DNA of 16,726 bases from an uncultured bacterium (GTDB lineage: Bacteria > Patescibacteriota > Minisyncoccia > Phycocordibacterales > UBA918), in NCBI GenBank assembly GCA_913050645.1, contig CAJXAG010000019.1, forward strand, positions 1 through 16,726. The letters run 5' to 3'. Position numbers and translations under genes: made by a program. Every line of letters starts with the position of its first letter. Within the stretch, counting starts at the first letter, position 1. Positions 11,185 through 16,726 of this stretch are shown piece by piece. The notes beneath the pieces were generated by a model, which saw only the letters and a list, made by a program, of their open reading frames with translations, did not search any database and was not told the origin of the DNA.

Positions 11185-11481
11185 ATGACAAACAAAGGAG
11201 ATCATGGAGCCTGTCCCGCAGCACATATGCTGACGTTTTTGGGGAAGCGCCATATGTTGTTTATTATTTTCAATATGACCTCTGGGCCAGTAGGTTTTAA
11301 TGAACTCCAGGACATACTTGATATTAATACCGCCACACTCTCAAATAGGCTGAACGAACTTGTAGCAGAAAACATGATTGAGAAAAGAACATGTGAGTCA
11401 GACACGCGACGACACTACTATTCACTCACTAACAGAGGTGAGAAAGTGAGCAAGTTAATTGCGTCGTTTTCAAAAATTTAA
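11185..11481 (+). CDS. HxlR/DUF24-family winged-helix regulator
   Basis: A 98-residue MarR-like regulator. The N-terminal GACPAAHMLTFLGKRHMLFI carries Cys10 in the position of the redox-sensing Cys of HxlR members such as YodB and HypR, which respond to quinones, diamide or aldehydes. The winged-helix body follows (GFNELQDILDINTATLSNRLNEL, then the wing around TRRHYYSLT). I chose ATG 11185 because the promoter predicts a start there; the ATG at 11164 would lie upstream of the -10 box. Two palindromic operators lie between it and the divergent FMN reductase, which by analogy to YodB and its target oxidoreductases should be its regulated gene. Confidence 0.9.
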   Translation: MTNKGDHGACPAAHMLTFLGKRHMLFIIFNMTSGPVGFNELQDILDINTATLSNRLNELVAENMIEKRTCESDTRRHYYSLTNRGEKVSKLIASFSKI

Positions 11482-11667
11482 TAAAACGTATCTGAGATAG
11501 TCCGCAGAAACTGATTTCTTGTTTTGAAAGATGGAAAGACTGCCGCGCTATAGGTACAGGAAAAGGGAAGTCACGACGTTGTTTTGTAATAAACGTCATG
11601 GGACGGGCGTACCAGAGCATACGAGTCAAACTTTTGTTGCAGTACTTAAAATATGCTGAATGCTTCC

Positions 11668-11688
11668 GTGTTTCTTAAAACGAAACAC
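11668..11688. promoter_or_regulatory. Inverted repeat upstream of the DsbA-like gene
   Basis: GTGTTTC (11668-11674) and GAAACAC (11682-11688) are perfect arms around 7 bases, about 70 bases before the gene, followed by TATGAT-like and A/T-rich sequence suited to a promoter. The rest of 11482-11759 shows only a second small inverted repeat (GACGTT 11575-11580 with AACGTC 11592-11597) and no credible gene. Confidence 0.4.
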
Positions 11689-11759
11689 ATTTGGTATGAT
11701 TGATAATATTATATTACAGGCTGGTGCAACAGAAGTATTTCAAATAACTAAAGAAGGCT

Positions 11760-12506
11760 ATGGAAGAAGCAAAACAACAAAGTAACCAATATCTTGTACC
11801 GGCCGCTATACTCGTTGCTGGGGGACTTGTCGCCGTAGCGGTATTCATGAGTGGAAGTAGTGGTAGTACTGCTCAGGTGGCTAACACGGGAACAGATCAA
11901 CCAGCCGCAGCTGCGCCACAAGTAATCGGTTCGACTGATGATGTGCTACCCGTTACTGCGGAAGATCATATTAAGGGCAATCCCAATGCGGAGGTTCTGA
12001 TTGTGGAGTATTCAGATTTTGAATGTCCATTCTGTAAGCGGTTTCATGGGACTATGAATAAGATTATGGATATGTACGGCGAGAGTGGTGAAGTGGCGTG
12101 GGTGTACCGACAGTATCCGATTGAGCAGATTCATCCGGTGAAAGCAATGGCTGAGGCTGTAGCATCAGAGTGCGCGGCGGAGCTTGGTGGCAATGAGGCC
12201 TTCTGGCAATTTGCCGATCGGTTTATGGAGCTCACTCCGTCAAACAATCAGACAAAAATCGAAACTGTTATTCCACAAATTGTACGTGAAATTGGACTTG
12301 ACGCGCAAGCGTTTGGTGCGTGTTTGGAGAGTGGAAGGTATGACGAGCACATACAGTCAGAAATCGCCAATGCGATAGAAACTGGTGCCCGCGGTACACC
12401 TTGGAGCATTGTTATAGCACCAAACGGTAAAACGTTTCCTCTCAGTGGAGCTCAACCGCTTTCGGCAGTTGAGCAACTCATCGAGATTGCTCGAAATGAA
12501 AAATAA
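11760..12506 (+). CDS. DsbA/BdbD-like thiol-disulfide oxidoreductase, membrane-anchored
   Basis: Predicted to form or isomerise disulfides in proteins outside the cytoplasmic membrane. An N-terminal anchor (about 11-30, YLVPAAILVAGGLVAVAVFM) is followed by a Ser/Gly/Ala-rich linker and a DSBA-type thioredoxin fold. The active site is CPFC (89-92) within YSDFECPFCKRFH, and the cis-Pro loop reads GTPW. Length (248 aa) is typical of membrane-anchored versions. A GAAGG sequence lies very close to the start. It heads a rightward series of envelope redox genes. Its usual reoxidising partner (VKOR or DsbB) is not obvious here; the next gene has a Cys pair in a membrane segment and might serve (inference). 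Confidence 0.92.
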   Translation: MEEAKQQSNQYLVPAAILVAGGLVAVAVFMSGSSGSTAQVANTGTDQPAAAAPQVIGSTDDVLPVTAEDHIKGNPNAEVLIVEYSDFECPFCKRFHGTMNKIMDMYGESGEVAWVYRQYPIEQIHPVKAMAEAVASECAAELGGNEAFWQFADRFMELTPSNNQTKIETVIPQIVREIGLDAQAFGACLESGRYDEHIQSEIANAIETGARGTPWSIVIAPNGKTFPLSGAQPLSAVEQLIEIARNEK

Positions 12507-12511
12507 GCATT

Positions 12512-13072
12512 ATGCATGTATCGGTACTAAGTAGCGTATTTGGCAAGCTTACATACCTGCTGATTGCTGCGCTGGTGTCTGTATCGGTTTTCAGTTTTGC
12601 TGTCTGGTTACCGAATTTTGCATTGTTGCGAAAAGTCTTGCATCCTGACGCAGCTGGATCAGTTGTTGAGAAAGCCAGCTTTCTCTTTAGTTTATATGGC
12701 TCGATCGGTACTAACTTTACACTGGTATCAGCAAGCTACACGATTATTATTGCCATTCTCTTTGGGATGAACGTTGCACTACTAACGTACTACATTAAGC
12801 GTGCACAAAGAGGAGCGCGGGGCCTTGGAAGTTCTGGTGCAGCTGGAATTGGCGGTCTTGTCAGTGGCATCTTCGGTATCGGTTGTGCTGCTTGTGGCAC
12901 ATTCATTCTCACATCCGTTTTAACCCTGTTTGGGGCAACTGGCCTTTTAGCCATGCTACCTTTCGGTGGAGAGGAATTTGGCTTTATTGGTATCGGCTTA
13001 CTGGTCTATGCAATCTACATACTCATGAAGAAGATTGACGATCCTCTGGTATGTGAAATAAAATCTGCGTAG
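12512..13072 (+). CDS. Four-helix membrane protein with a GCAACG motif
   Basis: Starts 5 bases after the DsbA-like stop, so cotranscribed. The 186-residue protein has about four to five hydrophobic segments (roughly 12-33, 70-92, 110-140, 143-165). Between two of them GIFGIGCAACGTF places Cys-x-x-Cys (CAAC) at a membrane position, followed by TGLLAMLPFGGEEFG. I do not recognise a named family. The Cys pair could take part in disulfide exchange with the upstream DsbA-like protein, or bind a metal; both are inference. Only the topology and the motif are seen. Confidence 0.8.
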   Translation: MHVSVLSSVFGKLTYLLIAALVSVSVFSFAVWLPNFALLRKVLHPDAAGSVVEKASFLFSLYGSIGTNFTLVSASYTIIIAILFGMNVALLTYYIKRAQRGARGLGSSGAAGIGGLVSGIFGIGCAACGTFILTSVLTLFGATGLLAMLPFGGEEFGFIGIGLLVYAIYILMKKIDDPLVCEIKSA

Positions 13073-13117
13073 AAGTGTAATAAGGAATTAAGAGTAACAA
13101 TTATAGAAACATAAGAT

Positions 13118-14251
13118 ATGAAATGGACAGTAATACTCAGTGGTTTGTTGTTGGTGGGAATATTGGGGTTTTGGCTTTTAGGAACGCCGACCAGTCAGGT
13201 ACGTGATATAGACAGTGCCACAGCGGTGTTGGAATCAGTCGATGCTCAAGCACAACTCACTGTTCCAGCCCAGACTGACACCGAAACGGTCACTATAACA
13301 GAGGCAACACTCACAAAACCCGGATTTATAGTTGTACGAGAAATTATTGCAGGCACTGCCGGGCAAATTGTAGAAATAAGTCCATATTTTGATGCTGGCA
13401 CGTATGCGGATATCAAAATACCGATAGGGCCATTCTATACCGGAGAAAATGAGTTGATAGTATTGATATACACAGATGCGCAAAACGACCAGGTGCTTAA
13501 TGATTTAGACCAGCCGTTTGTTGATGAGAATGATGATTTCGTCGCGCGGTTTGTAGCTACGGGTAACGTGGTGGCAAACACAGTTATTGAAGCTGATATG
13601 TCTACAGTGACAACTGATGTAGACGTGCAGACCGTCACGTACACGGGCGACGGTTTTACACCAGCTACCTTAGAGGTCGCAGCAGGGACCGCGGTGCGTT
13701 TCGTCAATGAAAGTGGAATGCCAATGTGGGTAGCATCTGATGTACATCCAGCTCATACAGATCTGCCAACGTTTGATCAGTTTAAGCCGGGTGATGTGTT
13801 CGTGTACACCTTTGAAGAGGCGGGTGTCTGGAATTATCATGACCATATTAATCCTACTGCCGTTGGTGCAGTTACGGTCACTGAGCGCGCGAATGAGGTG
13901 AGTACAGAAATCCAGCTTCCAAAAAACGAACAGGGTTATATTGAAACGCCAAGCGATGTTTTTAGTACTCTTGTGGACGATCCCGACACCACAGTAGTGA
14001 ACGTGCACATACCGTATGGTGGTGAGATAGCTGGTACTGATGCTTTTGTGCCATATAATGACACAGAAGCGCTTTTGGCGGCATTACCAGAAGACAAATC
14101 TGCACCCGTTGCCCTGTATTGCCGCAGTGGTGGAATGAGTGCGGTAGCAGCGCAAGCCGTAGTGTCAGCTGGATATGAAAATGTCTATGATCTATCAGGC
14201 GGTATGAATGCATACCGTGATAGTGGACGTGAAGTAATTGTTAAAAATTAG
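13118..14251 (+). CDS. Exported cupredoxin-rhodanese fusion
   Basis: An N-terminal signal or anchor (about 4-22) precedes three regions: a beta-rich domain (about 55-155, ITEATLTKPGFIVV...) resembling DUF7282-type domains, a cupredoxin domain (about 170-255) and a rhodanese domain (about 280-377). The cupredoxin has VTYTGDGFTPATLEVAAGT and ends in WNYHDHINPTAVGAVTV. Where blue copper proteins have the Cys ligand it has His (YHDH), so a classical type 1 site is unlikely although copper binding through His remains possible. The rhodanese loop CRSGGMSA has active-site Cys335, expected to carry persulfide sulfur. The gene lies between the thiol-oxidoreductase and ferric-reductase-like genes, suggesting extracytoplasmic sulfur and copper redox chemistry (inference). 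Confidence 0.88.
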   Translation: MKWTVILSGLLLVGILGFWLLGTPTSQVRDIDSATAVLESVDAQAQLTVPAQTDTETVTITEATLTKPGFIVVREIIAGTAGQIVEISPYFDAGTYADIKIPIGPFYTGENELIVLIYTDAQNDQVLNDLDQPFVDENDDFVARFVATGNVVANTVIEADMSTVTTDVDVQTVTYTGDGFTPATLEVAAGTAVRFVNESGMPMWVASDVHPAHTDLPTFDQFKPGDVFVYTFEEAGVWNYHDHINPTAVGAVTVTERANEVSTEIQLPKNEQGYIETPSDVFSTLVDDPDTTVVNVHIPYGGEIAGTDAFVPYNDTEALLAALPEDKSAPVALYCRSGGMSAVAAQAVVSAGYENVYDLSGGMNAYRDSGREVIVKN

Positions 14252-14273
14252 TAATGTTTGAAAGATACGATGT

Positions 14274-14987
14274 ATGTTGTTAGGAATTAAAAGTACAAAG
14301 CAGGCTATTATTCGCCATTTAGTCATGGCATTTATTGGAGGATCACTCGTGTATCTCGTATGGTCGCTTAATAGCACGTGGAGTCCTGATATGCGGCTCT
14401 GGAAATCATTTGGTGGGGCTTCTTTCTTTCTGCTGTGGTTTGCAGTTTTTATCGGCCCGGCGGCAAAGCTCTTACCTGCGCTGAATGTGGTACTCACGTA
14501 CCGACGGGAGGCGGGAGTATGGTTTTTCCTTATTGCACTCGTTCATGGGTATCTCATTCTTGATGGATGGGCACGGTGGAGTGTATGGGGATTCTTAGGG
14601 TATCAGTACTTTGCTGAAGTCGATTCTTATCTGAGGGTTGAGTCGGGCTTTGGTCTGGCTAACTTGATTGGTTTGGTGGCACTTACTTTTTCATTGACGT
14701 TGGCGGCTACGTCTTTTGACAAGGCAGTGAACTGGCTTGGTATCCAGTCATGGAAATGGCTACATATGTTTGCCTACGTAGTGTTTTACCTTGGTGCAAT
14801 GCATGTGGTATATTTTGCCTTTATCCACTACACACCTTCGCTGACTAGAGCTATGCAAGGCCTACCGAGCAATTACCCAGATAATCCACTGAAGTACTAC
14901 TACTTGTTTATGCTCCTAAGTGTCCTTCTCGTACAAATTCTCGCCTTTATACAAACGGTGCATAAGCAGAAGAAGACGGAATGGTAA
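14274..14987 (+). CDS. Ferric-reductase-like haem membrane protein (MsrQ/FRD superfamily)
   Basis: An integral membrane protein with about six helices, likely binding haem b and passing electrons across the membrane. The typical helix pair is seen: RREAGVWFFLIALVHGYLIL with one His, and SWKWLHMFAYVVFYLGAMHV with two further His about 13 residues apart, the expected axial ligands. Length (237 aa) fits the membrane domain alone; the flavin/NAD(P)H part is encoded by the next gene, which overlaps it by 7 bases. The pair resembles a split NADPH oxidase or ferric reductase, or MsrP/MsrQ-type methionine-sulfoxide repair without a visible MsrP. The substrate is not deducible. Confidence 0.85.
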   Translation: MLLGIKSTKQAIIRHLVMAFIGGSLVYLVWSLNSTWSPDMRLWKSFGGASFFLLWFAVFIGPAAKLLPALNVVLTYRREAGVWFFLIALVHGYLILDGWARWSVWGFLGYQYFAEVDSYLRVESGFGLANLIGLVALTFSLTLAATSFDKAVNWLGIQSWKWLHMFAYVVFYLGAMHVVYFAFIHYTPSLTRAMQGLPSNYPDNPLKYYYLFMLLSVLLVQILAFIQTVHKQKKTEW

Positions 14988-15673
14988 AGCATATGGTATT
15001 TGAAACGCAAATCATTGCGCATAACGAGATCGCAAAAGGTACGCATGAGCTCACACTGAAGCGACCGTCTGACTTCGTATTTCAGGCGGGGCAGTATCTG
15101 CAAATAGCGTTAGCGGAACTTACCGTAGCTGATCCTAAAGGTGCGTCACGATTGTTTTCAGTTGCATCATCGCCATATGACCTGCATAAGATCAAGGTTG
15201 TTTTTAGGTCTTCTGGCAGTGGCTTTAAGGATACCCTCATACATATGCCGGTTGGTTCTTCAGTGCAGATTGAACAAGCTGCAGGACGTTTTCTGTTGCC
15301 GCAAACGCTCACCCGACCGCACGTATTTGTAGCCGGGGGAGTTGGCATTGCGCCATTCATGAGTTACTTATATCAAAAGATAGAAGATGAATGGGATTAC
15401 CCCATTGCGTTACTCTATGGCAATCAAAACCCTGAGAGTGCGGCATACCTGAAAGAATTAAAATTAATGAGCAGTCAACATCGGCAGTTTGCGCTTAACG
15501 AAATCTACGAACGTCCGACCCCTGAGCTGTTTGTAACGTTAGCAAGTACGTACCAAGACGCAGTATGGTGGGTGGTCGGTCCACCAGGGATGGTGGCAAC
15601 GACGGTTAACGGCCTCCACCTAGGTGGCATCGAAGCAGACAGAATCTTAACCGAGTCGTTTGACGGATATTAG
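14981..15673 (+). CDS. FAD/NAD(P)-binding reductase, ferredoxin-NADP reductase family
   Basis: Predicted to oxidise NAD(P)H and feed electrons to the haem membrane protein encoded just upstream. The FAD domain has the RLFSVASSP motif (RxxS, about 57-65) after GQYLQIAL. The nucleotide-binding part has AGGVGIAPFMSYL (about 118-130) and GNQNPESAAYL, and VVGPPGMV lies near the C-terminus. The 230 residues lack a 2Fe-2S ferredoxin domain. The 14981 start overlaps the stop of the previous gene (ATGGTAA); the in-frame ATG at 14993 is an alternative. No membrane segment is seen, so it should sit on the cytoplasmic face. Confidence 0.9.
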   Translation: MVKHMVFETQIIAHNEIAKGTHELTLKRPSDFVFQAGQYLQIALAELTVADPKGASRLFSVASSPYDLHKIKVVFRSSGSGFKDTLIHMPVGSSVQIEQAAGRFLLPQTLTRPHVFVAGGVGIAPFMSYLYQKIEDEWDYPIALLYGNQNPESAAYLKELKLMSSQHRQFALNEIYERPTPELFVTLASTYQDAVWWVVGPPGMVATTVNGLHLGGIEADRILTESFDGY

Positions 15674-15701
15674 CAGAATACAGTAATACTTTTTGGATCA
15701 A

Positions 15702-15809
15702 ATGATCACGCATTCAAACGTCTGGATGCTGACACGCATCGTGGTGGTGTTTGCTCCGTGGATTTCCTATCGTTATTTCTTTCCGGAATATATACTATTA
15801 GAAAGGTAG
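15702..15809 (+). CDS. Possible 35-aa small membrane protein
   Basis: An uninterrupted frame between the reductase and the DUF3105 gene. The peptide (MITHSNVWMLTRIVVVFAPW...) has one short hydrophobic stretch followed by aromatic residues. No good ribosome binding site is visible. It could be a small protein of the redox cluster or chance; the gap 15674-15865 otherwise holds nothing I recognise. Confidence 0.25.
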   Translation: MITHSNVWMLTRIVVVFAPWISYRYFFPEYILLER

Positions 15810-15865
15810 CACTTTGTTGCAACACAAAATAAGTCTTACAGGTAAATATAAATTAAAAAATAAGT

Positions 15866-16465
15866 ATGGAAAACGAAAACATTGACCAGGTATCAAAAAA
15901 AGAACGCAATGAACTGAAGCGTGCAGAGAAACAGCAGAAGCGAGAACAGGAGATTAGAATAAAAAAAATAAAGAGTTGGCTGCCTTGGATTGCTTTTGCT
16001 GGAATTATTGTAGGTTTGATGTATTGGGCTGTCACTGTCGCCCAGAAAGCTGAAGAGTCCCGACCAGGGGAAGCTGTGTCTATTATGGGTGCGCAACACA
16101 TTGCCCCTGAGCAAGAACATGAACCATATAACTCAAATCCACCAACCTCTGGCCCACACGCTGGTTCTATCCCGTGGGGCTTTAATTCTGAGGAGATTCT
16201 TGATGAAAACGTCATTCACAACCTCGAACATGGCGGAGTTTGGATCACCTATAAGAACCTTGATGATGAATCAGTTGCGATACTCGAAAACATTGCACGA
16301 CGTAACAGCTTTAGCGTTGTTGTGAGCCCACGTGAAGCAAACGACGCAAACGTAGCTGTTGCCTCATGGGGTCGGCTTATGAAACTCGATTCGGTTGATG
16401 AAGAGCGCATTACTGATTTTATCCGTAGGAACAAGAATAAATCACCTGAACAGCTGGCAATCTAG
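15866..16465 (+). CDS. DUF3105 family membrane-anchored protein
   Basis: An N-terminal cytoplasmic stretch rich in Lys, Glu and Arg (about 1-36) is probably a coiled coil. It is followed by one membrane helix (about 38-58, WLPWIAFAGIIVGLMYWAV) and an external domain. Family marks are YNSNPPTSGPH, preceded by QEHEP, and NLEHGGVWITY; the conserved His residues suggest metal binding, which is inference. Length (199 aa) is normal. The function of the family is not known to me. It belongs to the rightward redox gene series and is followed 9 bases later by an RnfD-like gene. Confidence 0.85.
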   Translation: MENENIDQVSKKERNELKRAEKQQKREQEIRIKKIKSWLPWIAFAGIIVGLMYWAVTVAQKAEESRPGEAVSIMGAQHIAPEQEHEPYNSNPPTSGPHAGSIPWGFNSEEILDENVIHNLEHGGVWITYKNLDDESVAILENIARRNSFSVVVSPREANDANVAVASWGRLMKLDSVDEERITDFIRRNKNKSPEQLAI

Positions 16466-16474
16466 TTACTGTAT

Positions 16475-16726
16475 ATGAAGTACGTAGAGTCTCTCCTTGA
16501 TCGTTTTACGATGTACCAGGTTTTGACCACGGTTCTTTCCTCGTACGTTCTGGGAGCCATTGGATTGAGTATCTTTGGGGTACTGTTCTATTCCGTAGCG
16601 GCACTTATGTTGTCGCTTTTGGTAATAACCTCAGTTGTGCTGGTAACACACTACACGCTGGTGCGGATTACCAAAGCACCCGCTAATGTATGGTCCAGTA
16701 TCATTACCGGCTTGATTATTTTTCTC
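16475..16726 (+). CDS. RnfD/NqrB-like membrane subunit, N-terminal part (partial)
   Basis: The frame runs off the window after 84 codons. It starts MKYVESLLDRFTMYQVLTTV and contains three hydrophobic segments (about 18-38, 41-58, 75-84). RFTMYQ, LSIFGVLFY and the APANVWSSIITGLI stretch resemble the start of RnfD/NqrB-type subunits, which bind FMN covalently and take part in sodium- or proton-linked electron transfer. The FMN-attachment Thr would lie beyond the window. Given the flavin reductase and haem protein upstream, membrane electron transport is a reasonable guess. Confidence 0.6.
   Translation, partial: MKYVESLLDRFTMYQVLTTVLSSYVLGAIGLSIFGVLFYSVAALMLSLLVITSVVLVTHYTLVRITKAPANVWSSIITGLIIFL

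Noticed and set aside
13130..13140. Other NANTATTAC matches (minus strand near 13135 and 15682)
   Set aside because: They are not within inverted repeats and lie away from any rep gene, so they are chance matches.

Overview
The window looks like a chromosomal segment from a member of the Candidate Phyla Radiation (Patescibacteria, Parcubacteria-like). The reasons are indirect: short genes, tRNAs without an encoded CCA, few strong ribosome binding sites, several probable leaderless starts, and a thin-envelope redox gene set (DsbA-like, cupredoxin-rhodanese, ferric-reductase-like, RnfD/NqrB-like, DUF3105) that I associate with that group. No marker gene fixes the lineage.

Left flank (1-3610): the end of an unrecognised Ala-rich gene, an NAD(P)-malic enzyme, a leftward pair made of a FabI-like reductase and a Cys-rich zinc-binding protein, a small unknown protein, and a tRNA-Ser(GCU). 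Most units end in strong hairpin terminators. Between 3204 and 3537 the 3' end of this tRNA-Ser occurs three times among small hairpins.

Central accessory region (about 3620-10445): a partial duplication of a second tRNA-Ser, that tRNA itself (anticodon ACU), then a leftward unit of a small gene, a circovirus-like rolling-circle Rep and a serine recombinase. The recombinase gene ends inside the tRNA. Just upstream of rep, on the rep-coding strand, a perfect 10-bp stem-loop displays TAGTATTAC, the origin nonanucleotide of CRESS-DNA replicons. Rep (HUH nuclease plus superfamily 3 helicase) and its origin both appear intact. To the right lie a structured intergenic stretch, a 49-aa basic protein, and a visibly more A/T-rich block holding a type II restriction endonuclease, a C5-cytosine methyltransferase and a HEPN-like protein, followed by a DinJ/YafQ-type toxin-antitoxin pair framed by 15-bp direct repeats.

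Right flank (10500-16726): a divergent NAD(P)H:FMN reductase and HxlR regulator pair with two matching palindromic operators, then a rightward set of envelope redox genes: DsbA-like thiol oxidoreductase, a four-helix membrane protein, a cupredoxin-rhodanese fusion, a haem-binding ferric-reductase-like membrane protein, an FAD/NAD(P) reductase, a DUF3105 protein and the start of an RnfD/NqrB-like subunit. Together they could move electrons from NAD(P)H into or across the membrane and handle thiol or copper chemistry outside the cell.

The strongest unusual signal is the apparently complete CRESS-type replicon (origin, Rep and recombinase) lodged at a tRNA-Ser gene in a bacterial chromosome.
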